64,000 nucleotides of DNA from Ruegeria arenilitoris (GCF_013035425.1 NZ_WQHX01000006.1:1-64000); one strand, 5' to 3'. Counted from the first letter of the stretch, positions 53,999 to 63,940 are shown. Numbers and translations are program-made. The notes: generated from the letters alone by a model not told the origin.

Positions 53999-55570
53999 AT
54001 GTCACAAACCTATGACCTTCTCGTAATCGGTGGTGGAATCAATGGCTGCGGCATTGCCCGAGACGCCGCAGGGCGCGGGCTAAGTGTCTGCCTGGTCGAA
54101 ATGAACGATATTGGCTCTGCGACCTCGGCTTCTTCGACCAAGCTGTTTCACGGTGGACTGAGATATCTTGAGTATTTTGAGTTTCGTCTAGTCCGCGAAT
54201 CTTTGATTGAGCGAGAAACCCTTTTGCAGGCGATGCCCCATATCTCGTGGCCGATGCGCTTTGTTTTGCCCTACCATCACAGTATGCGCTTTGACTCAAC
54301 CACGCCTACATCGCGGCTGCTGAGTTTTGTCATGCCGTGGATGAAAGGTCGCCGCCCTGCATGGCTAATTCGACTAGGTTTGTTTATGTATGACCATTTG
54401 GGCGGTCGAAAAATACTTCCGGGTACAACCAGTCTTGATTTGACTTCCGGCCCGGAAGGAAAACCCCTTAAGCCGCATTTTGAACAAGCGTTTGAATATT
54501 CAGATTGTTGGGTAGAAGATTCTCGGTTGGTGGTCCTGAACGCGCGGGATGCGGAACAACGCGGAGCGGAAATACTGCTGAGGGAAAAATGTATCTCTGC
54601 CGACGTTGTTGATGGAGTTTGGCATGTGCAAACCGAAAATAAGGAGACCGGAGAGGTCACCGAACGATCCGCAAGAATGGTTGTAAACGCGGCAGGGCCC
54701 TGGGTTGGGGACGTGTTACGCGGGACATTAAAAACCAATACTCAAGATGGCGTTCGCCTGGTTCGCGGTAGCCACATAGTAACGAGGCGCTTGTTCGACC
54801 ATGATAAGTGTTACTTCTTTCAAGGAACCGACGGCCGAATAATTTTCGCAATTCCATACGAAACTGACTTCACCCTGATTGGAACAACTGACGCGGATCA
54901 CAATGACGCTTCGATCAAACCGGAATGCACTCCGGAAGAGCGTAACTATCTGATTGGCTTTATAAACCAGTATCTTGCCGATCCAATCAAAGTTGATGAC
55001 GTGGTTTGGACATATTCGGGAGTTCGCCCGCTCTTCGATGACGGTGCACGCAGCGCGACGGCAGCTACCCGGGATTACGTGCTAAAGGTCGACCTTAGTC
55101 GGGGTGCACCTGCGCTGAACGTTTTTGGCGGTAAGATCACGACCTATCGGCGTCTTGCAGAAAGCGCGATGGAAGAGATTGCATCTCAGATACCAGATAT
55201 TCCCGGACCATGGACGGCAGGTGTTCCATTGCCGGGAGGAGATTTCCCCGTCGACGACGTGTCTAAGTTGATAACGCAGCTTCGCGAAAAATTCTCATTT
55301 CTCGATGAGCGATGGGCCACTCGCATGGTTAAAGCCTACGGAACCGAAGCTATGGAGATACTTGAAGATAGCTCAGACATAGTGGACCTAGGCCGGAACT
55401 TTGGGGCAACGCTGACCGAACGGGAAGTCAACTGGTTGATTACTAATGAGTATGTTCGAGAAGTCGACGATATTTTATGGCGGCGCAGTAAGTTGGGCCT
55501 TCGCATGTCTAAATCGCAAATTGCAGATTTGGAGTCGTGGTTGAAGACGACATTGAACGCAACGGCCTGA
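53999..55570 (+). CDS. glpD: FAD-dependent glycerol-3-phosphate dehydrogenase
   Basis: A 523-aa membrane-associated flavoprotein oxidising glycerol-3-phosphate to DHAP, delivering electrons to quinone. It shows the FAD motif LLVIGGGINGCGIARDAAGRGL, SSTKLFHGGLRYLE, VLPYHHSMRF, VNAAGPWVGDV, RGSHIV, FAIPYETDFTLIGTTD and YSGVRPLFDDG. ATG 53999 with GGAG 8 nt upstream gives the family start; a frame from 53939 adds 20 odd residues. Convergent with gap, sharing a hairpin in between. Confidence 0.95.
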   Translation: MSQTYDLLVIGGGINGCGIARDAAGRGLSVCLVEMNDIGSATSASSTKLFHGGLRYLEYFEFRLVRESLIERETLLQAMPHISWPMRFVLPYHHSMRFDSTTPTSRLLSFVMPWMKGRRPAWLIRLGLFMYDHLGGRKILPGTTSLDLTSGPEGKPLKPHFEQAFEYSDCWVEDSRLVVLNARDAEQRGAEILLREKCISADVVDGVWHVQTENKETGEVTERSARMVVNAAGPWVGDVLRGTLKTNTQDGVRLVRGSHIVTRRLFDHDKCYFFQGTDGRIIFAIPYETDFTLIGTTDADHNDASIKPECTPEERNYLIGFINQYLADPIKVDDVVWTYSGVRPLFDDGARSATAATRDYVLKVDLSRGAPALNVFGGKITTYRRLAESAMEEIASQIPDIPGPWTAGVPLPGGDFPVDDVSKLITQLREKFSFLDERWATRMVKAYGTEAMEILEDSSDIVDLGRNFGATLTEREVNWLITNEYVREVDDILWRRSKLGLRMSKSQIADLESWLKTTLNATA

Positions 55571-55590
55571 CTGAAAGTTTCAGTGTTTCG

Positions 55591-55621
55591 GCGGACAGAG
55601 CACCTTGTTTGATCTGTCCGC
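55591..55621. terminator. Hairpin between convergent glpD and gap
   Basis: GCGGACAGA (55591-55599) and TCTGTCCGC (55613-55621) form a perfect 9-bp stem with a 13-nt loop. It is the only strong structure between the two convergent stops. No long T-run on either side, so efficiency is uncertain. Confidence 0.5.
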
Positions 55622-55647
55622 ACTTCCCGAAAACTGGTTTTGATCAA

Positions 55648-56649
55648 TCAGCGTGCAGAATCCATTGCACAAGCCGTATCCAGCATACGGTTTGAAAATC
55701 CCCACTCGTTGTCATACCAGCTGAGAACACGCATCATCCCGCCATCGGTCAATCGAGTTTGGTCGATCGCAAAGATCGACGAATGCGAGTCGTGATTGAA
55801 ATCGCTGGACACCAAAGGTTCATCGGTTACCGCTAGGACGTCCGCCATCTCTCCACCCGCAGCATTTCGAATGGCATCATTTACTTCGTCAACCGTCGCG
55901 CTGCGTTTGGGCATAAAACACAAATCTACTGCTGATACATTCGGTGTTGGAACCCTAATGGCGGAACCATCCAACCGCCCTTTTAGCTGCGGTAGAACTT
56001 CCCCGACAGCTCGGGCAGCTCCAGTCGAAGTGGGGATCATAGACATCGCAGCTGCGCGAGCGCGGTACAGGTCTTTGTGAATGGTGTCCAAGGTCGGCTG
56101 ATCACCAGTGTAGGAATGGATCGTCGTCATATATCCGGTTTCAATTCCGAACACGTCGTCCAACACTTTGGCGACCGGAGACAAACAATTGGTCGTGCAG
56201 CTTGCATTCGACACGACGACATCGTCACCAGTCAGGCTTTTGTGATTTACGCCAAACACTATGGTCTTGTCTGCACCACTGGCTGGCGCGGAAACCAGAA
56301 CCTTTTTTGAACCGTTCTCCAGATGTTTGGCGGCGGCTTCTCTTTTAGTGAATATGCCGGTGCATTCCAGCGCCACGTCGACATCGTCCCATTCAAGCTT
56401 TGCAGGGTCGCGTTCCGCGCTTACACGAATCTCACGCCCGCCAACCAGCATGGTGTTTCCGTCTACCCGAATGTCTGCATTTAGACGGCCATGAACACTA
56501 TCGTATTTCAACAAGTGTGCGTTCGTTTCAACTGGCCCAAGATCGTTAACGGCGACGACCGCAACATCGTTGCGCCCAGCCTCTACCAGAGCCCGCAATA
56601 CACATCGGCCAATACGTCCAAATCCATTAATGGCAACCTTTACGGTCAT
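55648..56649 (-). CDS. gap: Glyceraldehyde-3-phosphate dehydrogenase, type I
   Basis: A 333-aa glycolytic/gluconeogenic enzyme: VAINGFGRIGRCVLRA, VVAVNDLGP, SNASCTTNCLSPVAKV with the active Cys, HSYTGDQPTLDTIHKDL (the TGDQ form common in alphaproteobacteria), STGAARAVGEVLP, RVPTPNVSAVDL and WYDNEWGFSNRM. ATG 56649 is preceded by AAGGAGG, an unusually strong ribosome binding site; the frame upstream to 56772 is not coding. Beside glpD and glycerate kinase it links glycerol and glycerate to lower glycolysis. A second gap copy elsewhere is likely but cannot be seen. Confidence 0.96.
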   Translation of the reverse strand: MTVKVAINGFGRIGRCVLRALVEAGRNDVAVVAVNDLGPVETNAHLLKYDSVHGRLNADIRVDGNTMLVGGREIRVSAERDPAKLEWDDVDVALECTGIFTKREAAAKHLENGSKKVLVSAPASGADKTIVFGVNHKSLTGDDVVVSNASCTTNCLSPVAKVLDDVFGIETGYMTTIHSYTGDQPTLDTIHKDLYRARAAAMSMIPTSTGAARAVGEVLPQLKGRLDGSAIRVPTPNVSAVDLCFMPKRSATVDEVNDAIRNAAGGEMADVLAVTDEPLVSSDFNHDSHSSIFAIDQTRLTDGGMMRVLSWYDNEWGFSNRMLDTACAMDSAR

Positions 56650-56863
56650 TTTTGCCTCCTTGGCGAAATTCCCAGCAGAATACAGTTGGAATCGTCGCTG
56701 CAGCATAGAGTGCCTGCGATACCCAAATTTTGTTATCGCTAACAACCACGAATCCAACTGGATTGTCAACAAAACCGAACTGTAAAAATTCTGAAGGTGG
56801 CACCAAGCGATCGATATTTGCGTTTGGCTGTGAAGGTTTTGAAAAATCTCCTACGATCGTTCT

Positions 56864-58120
56864 TCAGCGAATGAGAATGGCGCGAAAGTCGTTAACATTT
56901 GTTCCAGTTGGTCCCGGCGAAAACAAATCTCCGATAGCCTCAAACGCAGAGAACGCGTCATTTGCCGCCAGATCCGCGGCGGGGTTTCGCCCTGCAGCGC
57001 GCATTCGGGCACAGCTGGTCCCGTCAACGAATGCTCCGGCGTTATCCTCTGAACCGTCGATGCCATCTGTGTCCGCGGCCAAGGCGGAAATTCCTTCAAT
57101 TCCGTCTAACTCCTGCGCAAGCGCCAACAGAAATTCTGTGTTGCGTCCACCCCTGCCCTTGCCGCGCAAAGTGACAGTAGTCTCGCCACCTGACAAAATA
57201 ACCACGGGTTTTTGGAACGGCCTGTTCTTTTTGGCAACCTCGCGCGCAATTGCTGCGTGAACACGTGCGACATCCCGCGCTTCGCCCTCGATCGCGTCCG
57301 AAAGGATTACGGCGGGAATACCTTGGTTTTCTGCCTCTTGAGCCGCAGCATCCAAAGACAATCCTGCGGATGCAATTACTTGGACAACGTTTTGATCAAA
57401 ACGAGGATCATCCGGAGCAGGTGCATCGGCTTTAACAGATTGAAGATGTGCCAGTAACCTGTCCGGAAGGCTTATGTGGTGATCAGCGATTAGACACAGT
57501 GCATCCTTGCGACCGATGGAATCCGGAACTGTTGGGCCCGATGCAACCTGCGCTGGATCGTCGCCAGGAACGTCCGAAACAATCAGTGATACAACACGAG
57601 CGGGATGCGCCATTTTAGCCAGACGGCCCCCTTTGATACCGCTGACGTGTTTGCGAATGGCATTCATCACCGAAATAGGCGCCCCAGACGCTAAAAGGGC
57701 CGAGTTCAACAACTGTTCATCTTGCAGCTCGAGTCCGTCTGGTGGACAGGGTAGCAGAGAAGAGCCTCCTCCACAGATCAATGCGACTACCAGATCGTCT
57801 GGAGTCAGGTCAGTGAGATTTTGCATAAGGATTTGGCTGGCCTTTAAACCTGCTTGGTCTGGTACTGGGTGCGATGCCTCCAGAACTTCGATCTGCTGGC
57901 ACTCCGCGCCATAACCGTAACGGGTAACGACAGCACCCGACAGAGGACCTTGCCACAATGTTTCAAATGCCTGGGCGAGCTGAGCTGCTCCTTTGCCAGC
58001 ACCAATTACAATTGTGCGCCCTTTGGGCGGCGCCGGCATGTGCGCCCCGAGCGAGGTAAGTGGATCGGCGGCCTGTACTGCTGTCTGGAATAGGGAAATC
58101 AGAAAATCAGAGTCTTGCAT
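56864..58120 (-). CDS. Glycerate 2-kinase (GckA/TtuD, MOFRL family)
   Basis: A 418-aa kinase making 2-phosphoglycerate from D-glycerate. N-terminal DUF4147-type domain: [68 protein letters not shown] and [24 protein letters not shown]-terminal MOFRL domain: [30 protein letters not shown] and [21 protein letters not shown]. Often misannotated as hydroxypyruvate reductase. 214 bp separate it from gap on the same strand, so co-transcription is possible but not certain. Confidence 0.92.
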   Translation of the reverse strand: MQDSDFLISLFQTAVQAADPLTSLGAHMPAPPKGRTIVIGAGKGAAQLAQAFETLWQGPLSGAVVTRYGYGAECQQIEVLEASHPVPDQAGLKASQILMQNLTDLTPDDLVVALICGGGSSLLPCPPDGLELQDEQLLNSALLASGAPISVMNAIRKHVSGIKGGRLAKMAHPARVVSLIVSDVPGDDPAQVASGPTVPDSIGRKDALCLIADHHISLPDRLLAHLQSVKADAPAPDDPRFDQNVVQVIASAGLSLDAAAQEAENQGIPAVILSDAIEGEARDVARVHAAIAREVAKKNRPFQKPVVILSGGETTVTLRGKGRGGRNTEFLLALAQELDGIEGISALAADTDGIDGSEDNAGAFVDGTSCARMRAAGRNPAADLAANDAFSAFEAIGDLFSPGPTGTNVNDFRAILIR

Positions 58121-58351
58121 CGTATCTCTTTATCACACGTGTTTTAGCCATCAGACCCGCTAAGGAATTTGCGGTCTGCGTTCAACATCGGAAACCATTA
58201 CGACGGTGTCCAAGCGAAAGGAAAAGGCGGTGAATCGACATTCATCCCCGTGTTAGGGTCCATAGCAAGTAATCATACTTTTGCTAACCAAAAATTGTTT
58301 TGTCCGACCTCGGAACCCAGCCTGCAAGTCCTTACTGCTGCATCGGGCGCT

Positions 58352-59299
58352 TTAACCCGGGCTAAGAACACGTCCATGTTGCGACACAACAACGAAAACC
58401 TCTGAATGCTCAAAAAGCTTCGCTATGTCGGCCTGCAACTGCCGGGTAAGATCGTCAATTTGTGCCGCCGAGATTTGCCGCTGCGGATCGTAGTACACCA
58501 TAACCGTAAAGTATCGGCCGAGTTTGGAGATAGATAAATCCACCAACAACCCCCCATCGGTTCTAAGGGATTCTCGTATCGCCCGACGAGCAGAGGCGAT
58601 ATGCTGCGGGCTGGCTGTTACACCAGCCAACTCTCCCAACCCGGCTATGAAGTCGCGGTAATACTGAAGTGTCACAGACAAACACAGTAACAGAACAATA
58701 ATTGAATCTCCTATGGGGGCAATCGGAGCCAAAACCCAATCTCTAAACGCGTGAATGCCCAAAAGGCCGACTGCCGCTGAACCGGTAATCAACGCATCAA
58801 AGGCGGCGGCCTTTTGTTCAAGTTGAAGCACGTCGCTTTGCTTGCCGGACTTGATCCATGCCCTGCGGTGAAACGACCAAAGAATCAAACAGGTCATTCC
58901 AACAAGCGCAAAGTAGACTAACATCGGCGCAAAAATTAACTGCCGTTGAGGCTCACCATTCAGGTATCCGACAATGTTTAGAATTGCGCTGGTCATCGCA
59001 AAAATAACAAGACCTAAAAGGGACAGGGAACGGAACGTTTTGAAAATCGCCTCGTCACTTGCGTAACCAAACGGTCTGTACTTGTCTGCTTTGCGCTGAG
59101 CATTCCGGGTCACACGTTTACCAAGAAAAGCCGCAGTAAACCCAATAAACGAAAAAAGCCCGTCCATGAGCACAGCTTGTGAATTGGAAAGATAGGCTGC
59201 GACTATCCCAGCCATCGCCATGAACAGATTTCCCACCATTCCGATTGTAAGCGCACGGCTTTCCAAGAGCTGCGTTTCAGTTCGCGTGGGTCGGCTCAT
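58352..59299 (-). CDS. Cation diffusion facilitator-family membrane protein with altered metal site
   Basis: A 315-aa protein with five to six helices and a cytosolic C-terminal domain (DGGLLVDLSISKLGRYFTVMVYYDPQ), as in CDF exporters. The usual metal tetrad (D..D in helix 2, H...D in helix 5) looks mostly absent. Helix 2 has LMDGLFSFIG, where the second Asp is Ser. Helix 5 has FDALITGSAAVG, where the His and Asp positions read Ile and Ala. It may use other ligands, transport something else, or have lost transport. The comparison is by eye against YiiP-type sequences. Confidence 0.8.
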   Translation of the reverse strand: MSRPTRTETQLLESRALTIGMVGNLFMAMAGIVAAYLSNSQAVLMDGLFSFIGFTAAFLGKRVTRNAQRKADKYRPFGYASDEAIFKTFRSLSLLGLVIFAMTSAILNIVGYLNGEPQRQLIFAPMLVYFALVGMTCLILWSFHRRAWIKSGKQSDVLQLEQKAAAFDALITGSAAVGLLGIHAFRDWVLAPIAPIGDSIIVLLLCLSVTLQYYRDFIAGLGELAGVTASPQHIASARRAIRESLRTDGGLLVDLSISKLGRYFTVMVYYDPQRQISAAQIDDLTRQLQADIAKLFEHSEVFVVVSQHGRVLSPG

Positions 59300-59498
59300 A
59301 TAAGGAGATCCGTTTCTGAAAAGGGTTCCGGATCGAAAGATATAGAAATCGGGCTAACTTGTCTGGCCCCGACCTGCATAATCTGTTTTTTTGAGGTCCG
59401 GGCCAAATAACGTCTTCTTGATGAACGCAAACTTGGAATCGCTATCTTTTCACCTCGCACTGAACCTGTGTAATGGCAATCCCCGAGGATTTTGATTG

Positions 59499-60932
59499 TT
59501 AATCCCTTTTACCGATCGAACGCCCGACACCTTCAGGTTCAGGCAAATCGGCATGCTGTTTTGCATAGGAGGTCAACTTTTGCGCGACCTGTTCCAGCGG
59601 AAGCGAAGTCTTGCGGGAATTCAAGTCGATATGCAGCAACAAAGTCTCGACTGTTGCCGCGACTTCGCCGCGTGGCCCATGCAACTTATGAAACAGATGC
59701 ATTTTCTTGCCGTCGCCATTTAGCACCTGCGTCGTCACCGTCAGTCGGTCGCCAGCGAGCAATTCAGACAGGTAACAGACATGATTTTCAACCGTAAAAT
59801 AGCTGTTGCCGCCAGCCACGTAATCAGCATCTGCACCTATCATTTCCATGAACCTATCTGTGGCCAACCCTGATGCTTCGACGTAATAAGCCTCATTCAT
59901 GTGGCCGTTGTAATCAGTCCAACTCTGCGGGATTACACGATCAACGGTAACTGGTAGATCGGTGGCGTCTGGGTCAGGTAAAGTTGCCTCATGTGCGTTC
60001 AGCACACCACCTGCTCCGCTGCCAGATTTTTTCAACGCGCGCATCATTCCGATAAGGTTGTCATCGCGCAGCCGCTCCAGTTCGCGGATAGACATGTGGC
60101 CGGATTGCGCGTCCGATTGTTCGGCAATCAGATCTACAAGGTCATCCGACAATTCTGGCACATCCATCAGCTTGGTCCATGGCCATTCAAGCGCCGGGCC
60201 GAATTGAGCCAGGAAGTGTTTCATACCCGCTTCGCCACCGGCAACGCGATATGTTTCGAATAAGCCCATTTGTGCCCATCGTAGGCCAAAACCCATACGG
60301 ATTGCTTCGTCCAATTCTTCGGTGGTACAAATCCCGTCTTTGATCAACCAAAGCCCTTCCCGCCAAACTGCTTCGAGCAGTCGATCAGCAATATGGGCGT
60401 CGATTTCCTTGCGAACAATCAATGGATACATGCCCAATGACCGCAAAACACCCGCTGCTCGTGCGCAGATGTCGCCGTCCCCTACCAATTCAACCAGTGG
60501 CAACAGATAGACCGGGTTAAATGGGTGCGCGACTACTACACGCGATCCGTGTTCGTTCAGTTCGGACGGTTTGAAACCCGAAGTTGATGATCCAATCACT
60601 GCTTCAGCAGGCGCAAGCTCATGAATTTGGGCGTGAATTTTATGCTTAAGGTTTAGCCTTTCGGGTACGCTTTCCTGAACCCAAGTGCTCCCTGCCAGTG
60701 CATCGGCTAAGGTGTCACAAAAGGTCAGCTTCCCTTCGGGAGGCAATGCTTTGTCATAAAGCGACGGCAACGCTCTGCGAGCGTTGGCCAGAACTTCACC
60801 GATCTTGCGTTGAGCCTGTGGATCAGGGTCAAAAACCGAAACATCCCAACCGTTAAGCAAAAATCGGGCGACCCAACCACCACCGATAACGCCACCGCCG
60901 ACAATTGCTGCCTTTTTCGCCAAGCCGCTCAT
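59499..60932 (-). CDS. lcdH: L-carnitine 3-dehydrogenase - betainyl-CoA thioesterase fusion
   Basis: A 477-aa two-domain enzyme. Residues ~1-315 are a 3-hydroxyacyl-CoA-dehydrogenase-type protein: AAIVGGGVIGGGWVARFLL (NAD), SSTSGFKPSEL, VVAHPFNPVYLLPLVELV and GFGLRWAQMGLFETYRVAGG, as in carnitine dehydrogenase. Residues ~325-477 are a hotdog thioesterase (WTDYNGHMNEAYYVEA, YFTVENHVCYLSELLAGD). Such fusions oxidise L-carnitine to dehydrocarnitine and hydrolyse the betainyl-CoA formed by the cleavage enzyme. It overlaps the cleavage-enzyme gene by 4 bp, which fits this sequence of reactions. Confidence 0.93.
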   Translation of the reverse strand: MSGLAKKAAIVGGGVIGGGWVARFLLNGWDVSVFDPDPQAQRKIGEVLANARRALPSLYDKALPPEGKLTFCDTLADALAGSTWVQESVPERLNLKHKIHAQIHELAPAEAVIGSSTSGFKPSELNEHGSRVVVAHPFNPVYLLPLVELVGDGDICARAAGVLRSLGMYPLIVRKEIDAHIADRLLEAVWREGLWLIKDGICTTEELDEAIRMGFGLRWAQMGLFETYRVAGGEAGMKHFLAQFGPALEWPWTKLMDVPELSDDLVDLIAEQSDAQSGHMSIRELERLRDDNLIGMMRALKKSGSGAGGVLNAHEATLPDPDATDLPVTVDRVIPQSWTDYNGHMNEAYYVEASGLATDRFMEMIGADADYVAGGNSYFTVENHVCYLSELLAGDRLTVTTQVLNGDGKKMHLFHKLHGPRGEVAATVETLLLHIDLNSRKTSLPLEQVAQKLTSYAKQHADLPEPEGVGRSIGKRD

Positions 60933-61846
60933 CGTGTTACCGGTGCGCGCTTTGTCAGGCCAAGTTTTTCCCGCACGTCCTGCGGCCCGACAATTCGGGC
61001 TCCCATGCTCTCGATAATTCCCATCGCCCGTTCGACAAGCTGCTCGTTGGTCGCCAAAACTCCCTTTTCTAGAAACAAGTTATCCTCCAATCCAACGCGC
61101 ACGTTGCCGCCTGCAAGCACTGCCTGCGCCGCATAAGGCATTTGATCACGCCCCAAGGAGAATGCAGACCAAACCCAGTCGTCCGGTACGTTATTGACCA
61201 TCGCCATAAATGTGTTGAGGTCATTCGGCGCGCCCCAGGGAACGCCCATGCACAGCTGTACGAGGGCCGGACTATCTAGAACGCCTTCCTTCACAAGCTG
61301 TTTGGCAAACCAAAGGTGGCCAGTGTCAAAGGCTTCGATCTCAGGTTTGACCCCCAAGTCAGTCATCATCTGGCCCATCGCTCGCAACATGCCGGGTGTG
61401 TTGGTCATAACGTAATCAGCTTCGGCAAAGTTCATCGTACCGCAATCCAAAGTGCAAATTTCCGGTAGACATTCAGCGATATGCGCCATGCGCTCGGTGG
61501 CGCCGGCCATATCTGTACCGGACTCGTTCACTGGCAATGGAGACTCGGTCGGCCCAAAAACGATGTCCCCGCCCATTCCGGCCGTCAGGTTCAAAACCAC
61601 GTCAACATCGGCGTCCCGGATACGTTCCGTCACCTCACGGAACATAGCAGGGTCCCGGCTGGGCGTGCCGGTTTCCGGATCACGAACGTGGCAATGCACG
61701 ATCGCAGCGCCTGCCCTTGCAGCTTCTATGGCCGAGTTAGCAATCTGCTCAGGGCTACGCGGAACATGAGGAGACCTGTCCTGCGTGCTGCCTGAACCCG
61801 TGACTGCACAAGTGATAAAAACATCGCGGTTCATTTCCAGAGGCAT
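60929..61846 (-). CDS. Beta-keto acid cleavage enzyme, dehydrocarnitine type (BKACE/DUF849)
   Basis: A 305-aa TIM-barrel, zinc-dependent enzyme. It carries FITCAVTGSG near the start, AAIVHCHVRDPETGTPSRD (HxH zinc ligands), VVLNLTAGMGGD, LDCGTMNF and GGNVRVGLEDNLFLEKG (substrate Glu and Arg region). BKACE members condense a beta-keto acid with acetyl-CoA; the carnitine-linked members convert dehydrocarnitine to betainyl-CoA and acetoacetate. First gene of the pair with the dehydrogenase-thioesterase. ATG 61846 has AGGAG about 8 nt upstream. Confidence 0.92.
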   Translation of the reverse strand: MPLEMNRDVFITCAVTGSGSTQDRSPHVPRSPEQIANSAIEAARAGAAIVHCHVRDPETGTPSRDPAMFREVTERIRDADVDVVLNLTAGMGGDIVFGPTESPLPVNESGTDMAGATERMAHIAECLPEICTLDCGTMNFAEADYVMTNTPGMLRAMGQMMTDLGVKPEIEAFDTGHLWFAKQLVKEGVLDSPALVQLCMGVPWGAPNDLNTFMAMVNNVPDDWVWSAFSLGRDQMPYAAQAVLAGGNVRVGLEDNLFLEKGVLATNEQLVERAMGIIESMGARIVGPQDVREKLGLTKRAPVTR

Positions 61847-61882
61847 CTGGTTGCTCCTTGGCATAAGAGTTTTGGCAAAATA

Positions 61883-61899
61883 CGCGGAATTATTCCGCG
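61883..61899. promoter_or_regulatory. 17-bp perfect palindrome in the divergent carnitine promoter
   Basis: CGCGGAA-TTA-TTCCGCG: exact 7-bp arms around a 3-nt centre, midway between the cleavage-enzyme gene (-) and the GlxA regulator (+). Size, symmetry and place suit a regulator operator. The CGTCAAAATA sequence at 61962 lies between it and the regulator start. Confidence 0.55.
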
Positions 61900-61990
61900 A
61901 GCTGCTGAAGACAAGTTGAAATACGCTACTTTTTTTCTTAGCAAAGTCTCGATACTTTTATCGTCAAAATATTCACATTTCTTGCCATCA

Positions 61991-62920
61991 ATGTCGGAAC
62001 AGTTTGAATTTCTGCTTTTAGAGGGTTTCTCCAACATGGTGCTGGCAAGCGCGCTAGAGCCGCTGCGTGACGTTCGGCTACGATCAACCACAGCAGACTT
62101 GGATTGGGAAGTTACGACCCTGGGTGGCGAAACAATACAAAGCTCATCCAGATTACGGGTGTCGCCTGATAGACCTTTCGACCCAGAAGTGACCAGCGGT
62201 ACTCTTGTGATTGCCGCCGGGTATCATGTTCGCGAGCACATCACCAGGCAAATGGTCGCGAAACTGAGAAAGGCAGCCCGCAAAGCAAAGCGCGTGATAG
62301 CCTTGGACACTGCTGCGTGGTTATTGGCTGAGGCCGGCGTCCTGGACGGACACAATGCGACGATTCACTGGCAGGAACTGGATGCATTTCAGGAGGCGTT
62401 TCCCAACGTGAGTGTCTCAAATGCGCGTTTTGTTAAGTCCGGCAATATTTTGACTTGTGGAGGTGCAAGTGCCGCGTTGGATCTTATGCTTGAGCTGATC
62501 AAAGAATTGTTCGGACCCGCCGCCGCGTTTGACGCGTACAGCATGTTTTTGTTTGACCCGGCCAGGCGACAAACTGCGACGAACGTTGCAAAGCCATTGA
62601 GCGACCGCGGCTCACCCAAGCTGTTGGAAGCACTGAATGTAATCGCTGAAAACGTCGAACAACCACTAACCACATTTGAATTGGCGCGTCAGGTGGCAAT
62701 TTCAGAACGTAGCCTGAACCGCGTTTTCTCTGTTGAGTTAGGGATGACGCCCGGAAAATACTATAGGCTCTATAGGCTTCAGCATGCACGTTATTTGGTA
62801 CAGGAAACGCGGTTAAGCGTGGAACAGATAGCGATGCGCTGCGGCTTCTCAGGGGCATCATCTTTGGGTCGGTCTTTTCTGCGCGAGTTTGGCAAGCCAA
62901 TTGGTGCGTTACGGGTTTAG
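61991..62920 (+). CDS. GlxA-family transcriptional regulator, probable carnitine regulator (CdhR-like)
   Basis: A 309-aa protein: DJ-1/PfpI-like part (FEFLLLEGFSNMVLASALEPLRD, GTLVIAAGYHVRE, ALDTAAWLLAEAGVLDGHNATIHW) and AraC HTH part (FELARQVAISERSLNRVFSVELGMTPGKYYRLYRLQHA, IAMRCGFSGASSLGRSF). Divergent from the BKACE/carnitine dehydrogenase operon, the same arrangement as CdhR next to carnitine genes in pseudomonads, so activation by carnitine is likely. ATG 61991 opens the conserved part; frames from 61916 add Lys/Ser-rich residues without family likeness. Tail-to-tail with the next regulator, 4-bp overlap. Confidence 0.9.
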   Translation: MSEQFEFLLLEGFSNMVLASALEPLRDVRLRSTTADLDWEVTTLGGETIQSSSRLRVSPDRPFDPEVTSGTLVIAAGYHVREHITRQMVAKLRKAARKAKRVIALDTAAWLLAEAGVLDGHNATIHWQELDAFQEAFPNVSVSNARFVKSGNILTCGGASAALDLMLELIKELFGPAAAFDAYSMFLFDPARRQTATNVAKPLSDRGSPKLLEALNVIAENVEQPLTTFELARQVAISERSLNRVFSVELGMTPGKYYRLYRLQHARYLVQETRLSVEQIAMRCGFSGASSLGRSFLREFGKPIGALRV

Positions 62921-63852
62921 GATCGCGACGCGTTTCGAATTGCTGACGGCGTCTGTCCAAATTCAGCCCTGAACGCGCGCGTCATCGCGCTTGCGTCGTC
63001 ATACCCGCAGCGGCTGGCTATTTCCGCTATAGATTGGTCAGTTTCACTCGCTAGTTTTCGTGCCAGATTCAACCTAAGCCGACGATAAAGCGCCTGTGGC
63101 GTTGTCTCAAGCGAAGCACGAACTCGGGTTTCAACCTTCTTTTGAGAACATCCAATTGTTTTCGCAATGCTTTGGATAGACATAGGTGACTCGATGTTGT
63201 TTTGCATCAATGTCAGAATCCGGTTCACGATCGTATCCCTCGACTGCAGTGGACCGGAATATTGAGATGCTGCATCCTGGTTCATCAAAAGATTGGCAAC
63301 CTCCATTGAAAGCAAGGCTCCGTGATCCTCGCGGATTAGTGCGGAAGCTAAATCAAAGGCGGCCATGGCCCCCATACAAGTCAGTAGATTTCCGTCTATG
63401 ACGAACCTTTCCTGAACCGTTTCCACGTTTGGAAATTCTTCTTCAAAACGCGACAACTCATCCCAATGAATAGTCGCGCGGCAATTGTCCAATAATCCGG
63501 CGCGCGCCAATAACCAGCTTCCGGTGTCTAACCCTGCAATTTTTCCGTGCCGTCTCGAAGACGCGCGAAGCATTTTAGCGGTTTTTTCTGTGCTAAGGGA
63601 AACAAATCCATAGGACGGCATCACCACCAAAACGTCACCGGATTCGTCTTGCAACGCACCATTTGGCGATACCTGTAAGCCGCTGGAACTTTTGACTGGA
63701 TGGCCATCCGGAGAGAAAAAGTTCCACGTATAAAGCTTTTGTCGAGACAAAGTATTTGCCGCGCGCAAGGGCTCCACCATGTTGGCCAGACAGTGGTTCG
63801 AAAAGCCATCAAATAAAAGAAAGTTAAAGATCTGCCCCAAAATTTTTGCCAA
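62917..63852 (-). CDS. GlxA-family transcriptional regulator
   Basis: A 311-aa regulator with the same two-domain plan (FNFLLFDGFSNHCLANMVEPLRAAN, GDVLVVMPSYGFV, GLDTGSWLLARAGLLDNCRATIHWDEL; then SIQSIAKTIGCSQKKVETRVRASLETTPQALYRRLRLNLARKLA, IASRCGYDDASAMTRAFRAEFGQTPSA). Divergent from an acyl-CoA dehydrogenase gene, so it probably controls that second operon. Similar to, but clearly distinct from, the regulators at 45565 and 61991. Confidence 0.92.
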   Translation of the reverse strand: MAKILGQIFNFLLFDGFSNHCLANMVEPLRAANTLSRQKLYTWNFFSPDGHPVKSSSGLQVSPNGALQDESGDVLVVMPSYGFVSLSTEKTAKMLRASSRRHGKIAGLDTGSWLLARAGLLDNCRATIHWDELSRFEEEFPNVETVQERFVIDGNLLTCMGAMAAFDLASALIREDHGALLSMEVANLLMNQDAASQYSGPLQSRDTIVNRILTLMQNNIESPMSIQSIAKTIGCSQKKVETRVRASLETTPQALYRRLRLNLARKLASETDQSIAEIASRCGYDDASAMTRAFRAEFGQTPSAIRNASRS

Positions 63853-63940
63853 CTCTGCATGAAAAAATACTAACTATGCATTGCACTGGAATAGGCTCCG
63901 AGGTTTCATTCGTCAACTCCGTGCCAAAGGAATCCGCGCA

